Origin: Bromus sterilis
Lineage: Eukaryota; Streptophyta; Magnoliopsida; Poales; Poaceae
Length of the DNA stretch: 64,000 nucleotides
Direction of reading: 5' to 3'
Assembly (NCBI GenBank): GCA_950022295.1
Contig: OX465595.1
Location: 425,872,270-425,936,269, forward strand
Made by a program: the position numbers and the translations under genes
Shown: positions 47,500 through 59,442 of the stretch, in pieces
Position numbering within the stretch: the first letter of the stretch is position 1
Layout: each line of letters starts with the position of its first letter
Notes under the pieces: generated by a model
Database searches by the model: none
The model's input: only the letters and a program-made list of their open reading frames with translations
Told to the model about the DNA's origin: nothing

Positions 47500-49490
47500 A
47501 AGGGGATGGCGAGGTGGGTCTACACATAACATACAACGACGGGATCTCACTCACGGCTCGTATGACCGGCCACATGCCACCTACCTCACCTTCGACGGGT
47601 TTAAACCGACGCACAATCGATCATCTTGAAGAGCCAATACATACTAATAATTCACCTCTCAGTTTTCTTTTGTAAAACGCACAAAGGTGCCTTATTCCGA
47701 CGTGGTATGCCATGACGCTGATTTACGGTCAGTTCTTTGGACGGCTTAAAAAAATAAACCGCACCTCCCAAGCTTAAAAAATAAGCCGCATCCTAAATTT
47801 GTTTTTTTTGCGGGGCATCCTAAATTTGTTGAGTCTTCTAGATTAGTTATACCATAATTAATGTTTAGGCCCCAACAAATACAGAAGGCGGCTTATGGGA
47901 AAAGCAATGAAGAGGTGGCATATTTGTTAAGCCGACCAAAAAAATTGACGCTTAGGTTATATTGTAGTCAAATGTTACGACAAACAAGTTTTTATATGAT
48001 TTTTGTGGGGTTTGCAAGTTTATGTATGAATCAGTTAATTTCGAACAAGTTGTTGTACAGCGGATATAATTAACTCAAAAGATTAGTATTCCTACTATGA
48101 CAAATTGAATTTTGCATGCTCACTTAAACAACATAATGTATCATACTTTTGTACTTTTTATTTATGTAATAGAGTTTTTAAAAGAATCCACGTTGCAACG
48201 AGCAGGGTATATTTGTAGTACAAATCTATTCTTTATCATGTATTCTACCTTCCCTTTTTCATATACGCTAAGAACATTTATTATACACATTTGACACCTT
48301 TTAAACATATTAATAATGTTTTATAAATACATATGTTTTGATATAGTACCTTTTTATATATTTGAAACCTTTTATACACATCAAACTTATAATAAATACA
48401 TGATTAAAATTAATACAAAATTTTATTGTTGGCATATTTTTAAATAGATATTAATTAGTTCTTTAAGTATGTGTTAAATGTTTTAAAATACACATTCACA
48501 TTTTTGGCTGATACGTTTATAAACAACATGTGGATATATTATTTACATTGTATAGACATTGTTTCATATTTCTTGGACATTTTACAATAAACAAAATTAT
48601 AAAAAATATAGTGCATTAATTTTTGTAGAGTGTGAAATGTGTTGATATATCACAATTTTGAATTATATATACATTTTGAAAATTTATATTGACACAGTTT
48701 GAACATTGTGTTAGCGTTTTTAAAATTATTGCCTTATTTTTATAAAAGTTAATTAAGTTTTTAAATATATGTATTGAGAATATTATTATTTTTTAATTAA
48801 AAAGAGAAAACATTAATACATTGTGTTGTATCAGGGATATGTTGTATTGTGTAATAAATAATATAAAATATACAAAGAGCAAAGTGAGAAAAAATAAAAT
48901 AATAAAACTTGTGAAAACATGAGAACTGTTGTAAACTATAAGAAATTAAAAACTGTCAATACCGAGAAACGAAATGAAGAACCCGATAAAAAACATAAAC
49001 ACACAAAAGAGAAAAACAGTGAAAAAACTAAAGAAAAGCTGAAGTCAGAGAACCAAAAAAAAAACTAAAAAACAGGCTGAAACCAGAACTGTAACCAAAG
49101 AAAACTAAACGAACAAAAAAGAAACTTGGACCTGTCCAGTAGCAACATAAATGAGGAATCCTCTTCAGCGAGGTGGAAACAACTTACATGTTGAGCGAGA
49201 TATAGCTCTCGTGCTGCCTATATATATCTCTTAGGGTTATTCCATTTCTTCACCTCGTACAGATGCTAAAAATATTAACTAAACAAAAAATCTAATGTGT
49301 TGAGATAATTAAGAGGAGAAAGATGAGTTTAGAGATCACACAAAGAAACGATACTAATCACGTAAATTAATGAAAAACATTAAAATGAAAAATTGACCTA
49401 TGCATGAAAAACTTTACTCCTTCCGTTCCGATGTATAGATCATGCGCATATCCTTAGATCACCAATTTACCTTGGTTAATCTGAGTATTA
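47500..49490. other. AT-rich sequence, nothing recognised
   Basis: Strongly AT-rich with A/T runs and short chance ORFs. At 49417-49435 TACTCCTTCCGTTCC resembles a Stowaway left end without a partner. No gene. Confidence 0.5.
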
Positions 49491-49492
49491 TT

Positions 49493-50745
49493 TTGCTCAA
49501 ATTAATGACCTAGTGATACGCGCAGGACCTATACACCGAACAGAGGTAATGGTTGCTAAAGAATTAGTTGACACAACCTTAGCAACACGAAATTAAGCAC
49601 CTATGCATTGAAGACTTTAGTTTTTTTAGGGGTATTGAAGACTTTAGTTACTTAGCTTATTTATTGCATTTAGCACGTCATGTAGAACCTTTGCATTGGA
49701 AAAAACCTTAGACCTTGAAGAATTAAAGGCGCTTAAGAAGTTGCCGGATGAAATAAATCGATTTTTCCTAAAGCACTAAGTGCTTATTTCTATAGCACAG
49801 ATGCTTAATTAATCGTTTGTCCTTTATAAATAAGCACCGGTGCTTAAATGTTGATTTATTTTTTAAGCATCTTACACTGTACATGTCCTAATGGAGTGTG
49901 GTAATGAATTGACGCAGTTAACGAATGACTACATCATGCTGACATTATGCATGTTGCTTTTTATATATTATATAAAAAACATAGCAACTGAAGTGTACGT
50001 AAATGTATCTATAGTGTTAAAAAATATTAATCCAACTTTTAGAATATGTTTGTGCAATGTAAATAAATATATGAACATTTTGCATTTCAAAAAATGTTTG
50101 TCAGTGTTTTTTTTAAATGTAGATAACATTAAAAAATAGTTTTTGTAACAAAAACTATTCACATGTCATACATGTATTTAATAATAATGTTTGTAAAAAA
50201 TACTATTAACCATGTAATATTAGCCTCATTTTCCAAGAATGTTTTCACAATAAGAATAAAATGTATAAATATTTTAAAAATGTTTCATGCATTTCAATAA
50301 TATTTTTTCAATTTTAAAAAATGTAGACAACGGTAAAAATAATTTTTTAAACAAAGAATTATTTACGTGTTAAACACGTATTTTTCACAAAAAAAGTTTA
50401 CTAACAAAAAAGTGAACCTTGTATTTAGAAAATACAAAAACTATATAAAAATATCACTGACATATAGAAAAAAAATGCATATTGTGCATTCCGAAAATAG
50501 ACACGTGTAAAAAAAGGGAAAAAAAAAGTACACCGAATAAAGAACAAAGAAAAGAAAAAGTGAAAAACAATGAAAACCCAAGAAAAAGGAAAATCAAAAA
50601 TAAATTCGATGAAAAATTAATAAAAACAATGAAATAAAAGAAAAGAAATAAGCAAAATGCAATCATTCAACATGCAATGAGAAAATCATACTAACGAACC
50701 GGTTCGCTAATCATGGCCTGTAGACAATTCCTATTAGTAATCAGT
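49493..50745 (+). repeat. Diverged segmental duplication, copy 2
   Basis: Collinear with 45748-46910. It contains the Tourist-like MITE at 49711-49888 that copy 1 lacks. Its right end is cut by the LTR of element D at about 50751. Without the MITE both copies are about 1.07 kb. Confidence 0.75.
49711..49888. mobile_element. Tourist-like MITE, about 178 bp
   Basis: Begins GACCTTG after TTA and ends CATGTCC before TAA. The interior AATAAGCAC(C)GGTGCTTA and the AAGCA(C) words match the 4933-5127 element, so they are relatives. The flanking trinucleotides differ by one base. Confidence 0.6.
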
Positions 50746-50750
50746 ACGAG

Positions 50751-52208
50751 TGTCACAAAAGCAAATAACTTTGCTCCCAACGAGTATAGAGAGGTTGTCA
50801 ATCTCTCTGGTCTTGTTATTTACAAAGAATCAAAACACAAGTGGAAATAGTAGTGATGATATCAACGGAAAGGAAATAAAAGCAGTAAAGATTAATGGTG
50901 TAAACTATGGTGAAAGATGAACCAGGGTCCCATGACTTTCACTAGTGATGTCTCTCTCCCAAAAGATGATAAACAACTATGTTGGTTAAACAAATTACAG
51001 TTGTGCAATTGACAGAATTATAAATGCATCGCAATGCTAATTATGTTACAAGAAAACTAGAGGTTCAATCGTACGGGTAGTACCCGAGACGAGCAGACCG
51101 TTTATTCATCAGTATTTACTCACTAATCATTCACCTTGAGATATTTATCCAGAACATCTCGTTGGTATTAAGTTGTGAACCCCAGCCAAACTATAGGATT
51201 AAAGCAACAGACAACTGCATTAACAAACTATGTGTAAGGTAAACAATTCTTGCAACCGCAGTTACAAGCACCGTTGTTTTCTCTTTGGTGGCAACAACAC
51301 ATCCTCTAGTCTCATGCTTCTGTCATTCAAGCTAGACATCGGGGGGCATGAACCCAAAATAGAGCATAATGCTCCCTCTTGGAGTCACAATCTACTACTT
51401 GGCCAAAACAATAAAAAGCAATGGAGAACATGAAAGAATTACTCAAGAACTATCATAAAAGGTAAACCAACTATATTTGTCATCGCAATCTAAATATAAT
51501 CTCATAATCCATCGGGTCCCAGCAAACACAGCGTAGCAACACAGAAACTAATACATAGGCTTGATCATGTAGGGCAACTCACAAGGGCTAAGAATCGAGG
51601 GACAAGATTGGAGAGAAAACATCACATAGCTACTGGTCATGGACCCATGGTCCAAGGTGTACTACTCACGGCACATCCGGGAAGCGCTCATGGTAGTGGA
51701 GAAGCTCCCGGAGATTAATCCTCCCTCCGGCAGGGTGCCGGGACAGGGTCTTCTGGCGATCCTAATCTCGGGATCGCGTCGGCGGTGGAACAGTGGGGAA
51801 AATCTCGTAACGGAGGTCGCCCCGAGGGTTTTCGGGACGAGAGGTAAATATAGGCCGAAGGGGGGCACCAGGCCCCCCCACCTGACCAGGCGACCAGGCG
51901 GCGCGGCCCCACCCCTGGCCGCGCCAGGCACCCGCCTGGTGCGGGGGTGGCCCCTTCAGGCTTCTGGATTCTTCTTGTATGCTGATTTTTTATATAATTT
52001 TTCCAGATTTTTTCTAGCACTTTAAATATTGGTATTTTTCTGCAATGCACGAACAACAACAGCAAGAAACCGTCACTGGGGCACTGAGTTAGTAGGTTAG
52101 TTCAAATATGTTGAAAAATGTATGAAAGTGTAGCAAAACATATAACAAAGTCACCTATATAAGCATGGAACAAGAAGAAATTATATATACGTTTGGGACG
52201 TATCAACA
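50751..52208 (-). repeat. 3' LTR of minus-strand LTR element D, about 1,458 bp
   Basis: On the minus strand it starts TGTTGATACGTCCCAAACGT just after a polypurine tract (GAAGCTTGGGGA-like, 52209-52219) and probably ends ...GTGACA at 50751. The lower boundary is less certain than the upper. The start and the PPT context are familiar from abundant Triticeae LTR elements, but I do not name the family. Confidence 0.75.
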
Positions 52209-52885
52209 TCCCCAAGCTTAATTCCTGCTCGTCCTCGAGCAGGTAAATGATAACAAAGATAATTTTTATGGTGACAAGCTACCAACAAATAATTGAACTT
52301 TAAAGTACAGCAAGTAAGATATGCAATTCAAGTCAAGACAATAACAAGCAAGAGTCTATATCTAGTATTGAAACTAGCAAAGTAAGAACATAAAGGTGCA
52401 AAAGTTGTCGCTGTCCATGACTCGACTGACTCCAAATGGTGTTTGCGTGTAAGAAGTGGGAGATGGGTTTAGAGCATAAAGATACTATATAGTTAATTCA
52501 GAAATCAATCTACTAAAACTTCACACTTGGTCTCCTTCAGAATCTTATTGTGACTTGTCCCCAGACCACTAGTCAGGTACAAGTCAAACTGATTCTCCCT
52601 TTCGACTTTGAGAACTAATGCAATGAATGAGCGCGAGCAAGATATGTTGGCACTTAGGATGGCAAATAGAGTAATGATGGGGAAGGAAGACAAAAAGGTG
52701 TGAAAGGCTCACATCAATGAGGACAATCATAGGCGAGAGAAATCCAAATGATAGATATGATGTGAGGAGCAGGGATTGCCATGCAACGGATGCACATGTG
52801 AGCTATGGGAAGCTCTCCAATGGAACTAGTGGGGGTGCATCCAACTTGCTTGCTCAAGAAGACTTAGAGCTCTTTTGAGGAGGCT
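52209..52885 (-). mobile_element. 3' interior of element D, truncated by the Gypsy insertion
   Basis: The polypurine tract (GAGCAGGAATTAAGC then TTGGGGA, minus strand) and about 650 bp of non-coding 3' interior. It stops where the LTR of the Tat element begins, so element D is the probable target of that insertion and may resume beyond the window. Confidence 0.6.
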
Positions 52886-53899
52886 TGTCGGGGGATTGGT
52901 ACCCGGGTAGGCTCACCCAAGCGAAAGCAACCTTTCAAGACAAGGATGGACCGGTTGGGCTGCAGCTGGGCCGAGCTGGGCAAGCGTACGGCCGATTGCT
53001 CCAAGGCAATCAGCCGTACCGAATGCCAGCAGTCGGCCCAGGCGCAACCGGTCCACCCTTTTTCATCACCAAGACGATCATCCGATTGGCCCGCAGCTGG
53101 GCCGAGATGGGCATCGACACGGCTGATTGCCTAGAGCAATCGACCCTGCTGAGGGCCACCAGTCGGCCCAGGTGCAATCGGTACAACTTATCACCCCTGG
53201 AGAAGTTGACCCCGAGATCAGTCAGAGGTCCAAGTACGAGGTCATAAATGAGCAATCTCGAGATATCGGGGTGGCAGAGAAGCCAAGTCACATCGAAGAT
53301 CTGGCAGAGATGCGGTGTCGACCTCTCCGCTGATTCCGCGGACAGGGCGACAAGACCGCACCTCCTAGCTCCACTGTTCATCATCATGCCCTACAAGTCT
53401 ACAGCATGGGCCGCCGCTTGTCGGGTCCGGATCACCCGGAGAGGAGCAGTCGGTGGGACCCAGCCGATTAGAGGATGACAGCTAGGCCCAATCGGCAGTG
53501 AAGTTACCGATTTACCCCGGGCTCACACTATAAGAGCCCGGGGTATCCCTCCTGCGTGGGGGACGATCCACACATTCGCACCATTACTCACAACTCCCTC
53601 AGTTCATTTACTGCTTGTAGTTCCTCCTCAGGGAAGCAGGGGAGAACCTTGCCCACGGCAGTTCTCACCTTCCCCTGAGTAGACAGAGAAGCAGTTATTG
53701 TAGCTCAGTTCCATTGATATAGAAGAGACAAGCAGGAGTAGGGGTGTTATCTCTCTGGAGAGCCCCGAACCTGGGTACATCGTGGTGTCCGTCACCGTGT
53801 TTGTGCCCAACCCGATTCCGGCACCATCGACATCTTCTTCCTCGCGTTTCCCCTCACTTTAGCCATCCCCATGGCATCTGCCGTCACATATCGACGACA
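52886..53899 (+). repeat. 5' LTR of the Tat element, 1,014 bp
   Basis: TGTCGGGGGATTGG...CGACGACA. The upstream part holds two imperfect copies (about 52945-53060 and 53085-53190) of a segment with CAGCTGGGCCGAG, GATTGC...CAATC and CAGTCGGCCCAGG. The TATA box is at 53529 inside a perfect inverted repeat. The candidate 5' target duplication is AGGCT (52881-52885). Confidence 0.85.
53513..53545 (+). promoter_or_regulatory. TATA box enclosed by a 12-bp perfect inverted repeat
   Basis: TACCCCGGGCTC (53513-53524) and GAGCCCGGGGTA (53534-53545) flank the 9-nt spacer ACACTATAA. The TATAAGAG element (53529-53536) straddles spacer and right arm. This is presumably the LTR promoter. Confidence 0.7.
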
Positions 53900-53900
53900 G

Positions 53901-53918
53901 TTGGCGCCCACCGTGGGG
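53901..53918 (+). other. Primer binding site of the Tat element
   Basis: TTGGCGCCCACCGTGGGG directly after the LTR, the usual PBS form for this type of grass Gypsy element. Confidence 0.75.
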
Positions 53919-54233
53919 CAGACCGAGGCGTCGACTGGAGTAAAGATCCGGACGGGATTTTCCTCTGCATCGGGCGGTAGCCATGCCTCTGGCCTGATTC
54001 TTAGGCGTGGGGCAATCGACTATGTGGTGGACTACTCGGCGCGGTACGGGGCCGGTGCACCCCTGCCGCCCGGTGTGTCACTGCAGGTTGGTAGTCATCG
54101 CCTCTTCATCGGCAGCTTCCCCGAGGCATATCCTAGGGAGATTCGCGTTTTCTCGTGCATCACGGATCCGCTCTCGTCCAGGGGCTGCACGACGGCGCCT
54201 GGCGGAGAGGATGGCCGTGTGCATGCAGCCGTC

Positions 54234-56090
54234 ATGATGGCGGGGGCGTCTTCATCAAGCAATCGCGACGCAGCGAGTGCGGCTAGGAGAGCCAAGGAGG
54301 CAGCTGACGCAGCGGAGCGAGTCGGCACCAGCACGTTGCGGGATGTATTATACACACCTGTGAACAGGAATGGGGATCCCGATCAAGTCCACACTGAGCT
54401 GGAAACAACACGGCTTGCCCTCGCTCGCAGGGCCGAGCAAGTGCTGGCAGAAGAGCGTAGGCTGGGAGCCATCACAAGGGAGTACAACGCGGCGCATGCC
54501 GGACCGCGTCGGCCGATTGAGCCCGCAGTCTTAGAAGATTTGAGAAGCCGAGGTCGAGCAGTCCATCAGCAACTGTCGGGAGCCGAGCAACCGGAGCGGC
54601 CAAGGAGGCCGGCGCAGCCGGAGTAGCCGGCGCAGTCGGCGTTCATCCAGAGGCCGACGTACAGCACGCCGGACAAGAACCTGAGGGCAGCCGAGCAGAT
54701 AGCAATCGAGCTAGAAGACCTAGAGGGAGATGAGCGGCGAGAGCAGTCGCGCCGAATGCGCGAGCTGCTGGCATCCTCAAAGGAGCAGAGGCTCGTGGCA
54801 ATGGAGAATCAGAATGCGGGACCTGGGGCATCAAGAGGAACTGTGAGGCCGATTCCGGAAGCTAGTCAGCGACCGAATGCAGCGCGCCAGAACAGACACC
54901 AACCGGCCCCGTCTCGGCATGAAAGTAGGGTCAGAAGCAATCGGCCACCCCTAGCGGCAAGCAGAAGAGTTTAAGAGCCAGCTGTTAACAGCAGGCGCAA
55001 TGACATGCCTCAGCAGTCGGCACCTAGACCAGCAATCAGCGCCCGACTTGGCCCTCGCCAAATCGGTCAGAATGACGCCAGACATCGCATTGAGCTCCTG
55101 GAGAAGGAAGCTCAAGAAGATGAAGAAGGAGAGGCTGGCCCGTCGTGTTTCGGTCATCGCATTCGGACGGAGAAGTTTCCCAAAGGCTTCACGCTGCCGA
55201 GAGACACCCCCAAGTACAATGGTTCTGTGAAGCCAGAAGATTGGTTGTCCGATTACCTGACCGCAGTTCGCATTGCAGGGGGCAGTCGGCGCATAGCAGT
55301 CCGCTATGCACCTTTGATGCTGCAGGGTTTAGCTCGGACTTGGCTGAATAGTCTTCCCAAGGACAGTGTAAATTGTTGGGAAGATTTCACAAGTGCATTC
55401 ATTCACAACTTCACAAGCACATATGAGCGGCCCAACCTCCTGCGGCAGTTGGCTCTTTGTGTGCAAGGCAAGGATGAACCCCTCCGAGATTACTTATCTC
55501 GGTGGATCAAGTTGAAGAATTCATGTGAAGGAGTCCATGAGATCCAGGCCATTCAGTACTTCACGGATGGATGCCTGGCCGATTCAATGTTGAAGCGCAA
55601 GTTGCTCCGCAAGGATTTCACATCGCTCGCCGAGCTCATGAAGGTGGCCAACTCGTTTGCGGTGTCCGATTCTGCGATGCGCCCTATCCAGCTCGGAGTT
55701 GGAGGTGTCATTCAGTCACCAGGGGCTCCGCAGTCGGACACAGGGAACCAAGGCCTCAGTCGGAAGGAAAGAAGAGAGAACAACCGCAACAAAAACAACA
55801 ACAATCAGCAGAACAATGGCAAGCGCAAGGATGAGTATCCAGACACTCAGTACGGCAGTCGGCAGGTGGCCGCTGTTCAAAATGAAGAAGATCCAGGGGC
55901 TGCAGGAGGCAGTCTAAAGATGAGACCCAATGTGAGGCCCCCGGGGCAGATGAAGCCCAAATACACATTTGATGATATGCTGGATGCACCGTGCAAGTTG
56001 CACATCACTCCTGGCAGGCCGTCTGTGCATACCACTCGGCAGTGTGATTTTGTGAGAAGGATTGCGAAGGGAGAAGCTTTACCACCTCCA
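54234..56090 (+). pseudogene. gag of the Tat element, broken by two stops
   Basis: The capsid/nucleocapsid precursor packages element RNA. The frame is open from before the PBS; MMAGASSSSNRD at 54234 is a plausible start. An Ala/Arg-rich N-terminal part with coiled-coil character runs to about 54970, interrupted by in-frame TAG at 54624 and TAA at 54972. The retrotransposon gag core follows at about 55180-55660 (FTLPRDTPKYNGSVKPEDWL, later LQGLARTWLNSLP and LRDYLSRW). A basic Asn/Gln-rich tract, then CKLH...H.TRQC near 55990-56045, resembles the Tat-type C-H-H-C zinc knuckle. The frame shifts in a CCACC-rich stretch near 56080-56110, where the protease frame takes over. Confidence 0.85.
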
Positions 56091-56109
56091 CCCCCCACCA
56101 CCACCCCAG

Positions 56110-59100
56110 AACAGAGGACCACCTCAGCAGCAGAACCAGTTCCCGCGAGAAGACGCCGCTTACAAGATTTTCACCAGCGAGTCCACCGACAAGGGCAGTC
56201 GGAGGGCCCGAGCTCAAGAAGTCAACGCCACCATGCCACCGATTCCTCAGTTCATGCATTGGTCCGAATGTCCCATATCCTGGGACAGAGCAGATCACCC
56301 GACCATCTTGCCGAATCCAGGCAACTACCCGCTTGTGGTTGATGCTCTGTTCGCAGGACCAAGATTTTCATGCAAGTTCTCCCGAGTGCTCGTTGATGGA
56401 GGAAGCACAATCAATATTCTGTACAGAGACACCTTGATCAAGCTAGGGCGCACCGAGAAGGATCTGGAGCGCAGTCGGACGACGTTCCATGGGATTGTCC
56501 CTGGGTTGTCTTGCACCCCCATGGGCCGCATTCGGCTGGACGTCATATTTGGCACAGAGGAGAACTTCAGGAGGGAGCCGATTTGGTTCGAGGTCGCCGA
56601 CCTCAGCAGTCCTTATCATGCTCTGTTGGGATTGCCCGCATTTGCCAAGTTCATGTTCAACGCACAGCAGACTTACCTCAAGATGAAGATCCCAGGGCCA
56701 AACGGCGTCATCACTGTCACCGGGGACTTCAGGAAGTCCCTCGAGCGCACGTCGGCTGGCGGCAGTTTGGCTGACTCCCAAGTAATTGAAACAGAGAAGC
56801 GTCAGCTCGGCAAGGTGATAGCAATGGCGCAAGCACAGAACAAGAATCCGCTCCCAGTCAGCCCAGCCAAGAGAGCAGATGAGGAATCGGCTTTTCAGTC
56901 GGCCAAGGACAGCAAGAAGGTCGCTCTAGATCCCTCCGACTCAACCAAGTTCGTTGTAGTCGGAGCTGGACTTAGCGACAAATAGGAAAGCGAGCTCATC
57001 GAGTTCCTCCGTGAGAATCGGGACATCTTTGCATGGTCTCCACAAGACATGCCTGGTGTGCCGAGAGAACTCGCCGAGCACAAGCTGCACATTCGGCCAG
57101 GCTCGAAGCCGGTCAAGCAACCCCTGAGACATTTTTCCGAAGATAAGAGAAGGGCAATCGGCGAAGAGATTGCGAGGCTGCAAGCTGCAGGTTTCATCAT
57201 GGAAGTGTTTTATCCCGAGTGGCTGGAGAATCCAGTCCTCGTCATGAAGAAGAACAAGACCTGGCGCATGTGTATCGATTACACTTGCCTGAACAAGGCG
57301 TGCCCGAAAGATCCGTTTGCTCTGCCCTGTATTGATCAAGTGATCGATTCTACGGCCGGCTGCGAGCTTTTGTCTTTTCTGGATGCCACAGCTGGCTATC
57401 ACCAGATCAAACTTGCTGTAGAAGATCAAATAAAGACTTCATTTATAACCCCTTTCGGGGCTTATTGTTATATCACCATGCCTTTTGGTTTGAAAAACGG
57501 AGGTGCCACTTATCAGCGCACAATTCAGAGATGTACACACTCTCAACTCGGCAGAAATCTCCACGTCTATGTGGATGATCTGGTAGTGAAGTCGGCCAAG
57601 GGAGTCACACTCCTAGATGACCTCCGAGAGACATTTGCTAATCTGAGAACTTACCAGATCAAGCTCAATCCTGAGAAGTGTGTTTTTGGGGTCCAAGCCG
57701 GCAAGCTCTTGGGATTTCTCGTTTCCGAGAGAGGAATCGAATGCAATCCCGAGAAGATAGCTGCAATCGAGCGGATGGAGCAGCCCAAGAACCTGAAGCA
57801 AGTACAGAAATTCACCGGTTGCCTCGCTTCGCTCAGCCGATTTCTCAGTCGGCTGGGTGAAAAAGCAACCCCGTTGTATCAGTTGATGAAGAAGACGGAG
57901 AAATTCACCTGGACACCTCAAGCAAGCGAAGCATTCCGAGATCTCAAGCGCATGCTCTCCACTGCGCCGATTCTGGCTGCCCCGATTGAGAAGGAGCCAA
58001 TGATGTTGTACATTGCGGCAACCAATTGGGTGATCAGTGCAGTTATGGTGGTGGAGCGGCCCGAGAAGGACAAGGCACAACAGATTCAGCGACCTGTGTA
58101 TTATATCAGCGAAGTGCTCTCGGCGTCAAAGCAGAACTACCCTCACTATCAGAAGATGTGCTATGGAGTATATATGGCAGCCAAGAGATTAATGCCATAT
58201 TTTCAAGCCCATCTAATCACGGTCGTCAGCTCGGCCCCGTTAGCCGACATCATAGGAAGCAGAGATGCGACCGGAAGAGTGGAGAAGTGGGCAATCGAGA
58301 TTGCCAACCATGGCATCCAGTATGAGCCGAGAACAGCAATCAAGTCGCAAGCGTTGGCCGATTTCCTGGTGGACTGGGCTGAAACTCAATATATGCCATC
58401 CGCCCCAGGGTCGGACTTCTGGCGAATGCATTTTGATGGATCCAAGATGAAGAGCGGCCTAGGGGCTGGGGTAGTGCTCACTTCACCAAGAGGAGATCAA
58501 CTACACTATGTACTCCAGATTCACTTTGCAGCATCAAACAACATTGCCGAGTACAAGGCCCTTGTGCATGGTATCAAGCTGGCCAAGGAAATCGGCATTC
58601 GGAATATTGAGTGCTTTGGTGACTCCGATTTGGTGGTGCAGCAGTGCACAGGCACCTGGGATGCAAAGGATGCGAATATGACAAGCTACCGTTTTCTAGT
58701 GCATCAGATCAGTGGGTACTTTGAAGGATGTGAGTTCCACCATGTGCCGAGAGCAAGCAACGAAGCAGCAGATGCCTTGTACAAACTCGGCTCAACAAGG
58801 CAAGCTATCCCGCCAGGCGTGTCACTTGAGCACATCAGGAAGCCGTCCATCATGCCGTCTCCAGAGTCCGAGTCCATCTTCATCTCGGAGACTGACCTTG
58901 AAGCATTGAAAAAGGCAAAAGAAGCTCAACCGGCAAAGATTCCAACTCTGAAGAAGCATTCAAGCGCCCAAGATGCTTCAGTCTCAGCAGAGCCGACAGC
59001 ACCAGGGACTGCCGATTGCAGACCAGGGGTTGCCGAGTGCAGCAAGAAGAACAAGGCAAAAGGGAAGCAAGCAGAGGCAGTGCCAGATGGCACAACCTCA

Positions 59101-59442
59101 GAAGAGCCAATGACATCAGGCACTGCCGATTGCATCGAAGAAATTCCAGTTCCAGACGAGCAGCCATCACCAGGGGCTGCCGAATGCGTGCCAGGCGCCG
59201 CAGTCGGCAGTTCAGAGACAGAAGTCGAGATGACAGAGGTTCAAGAGGCCGAAGTCCAAGAGGCCGAGGGCCAGCAAGCCGAGATCCAAGAGGAAGTCGC
59301 ACCCCAACAAGCAACAGTGATGGTAGTCGTCAGTGCGCCATCATGGGCACAGCCGATTAGAGATTTCCTAGCAGAGGAGTTCTTCCAGAAGATGAAGCCG
59401 AGTCAAGACAAATCATTCGCCGATCTTGGGCATACACAATAA
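56110..59442 (+). pseudogene. Protease, reverse transcriptase and two RNase H domains of the Tat element
   Basis: The aspartic protease has VLVDGGSTINILY near 56386-56424 (DGG in place of DTG, as in this lineage). An in-frame TAG at 56983 separates it from RT. RT spans about 57040-57790, with FLDATAGYHQIKL and the catalytic YVDD at 57568-57579. A first, Gypsy-type RNase H region follows to about 58380. A second RNase H (58420-58800) keeps the acidic set FDGS, AEYKAL, GDSDLV and NEAADAL. From about 58840 to 59340 is a low-complexity linker with repeated PGTADC/PGAAEC-type motifs. The frame ends at 59442, and the integrase continues in the next frame, so there is a frameshift near 59410-59440. 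Confidence 0.9.

Noticed and set aside
49417..49435. TACTCCTTCCGTTCC as another Stowaway element
   Set aside because: Only the left end is visible; no right terminal repeat or second TA in a plausible distance, so at most a truncated relic.
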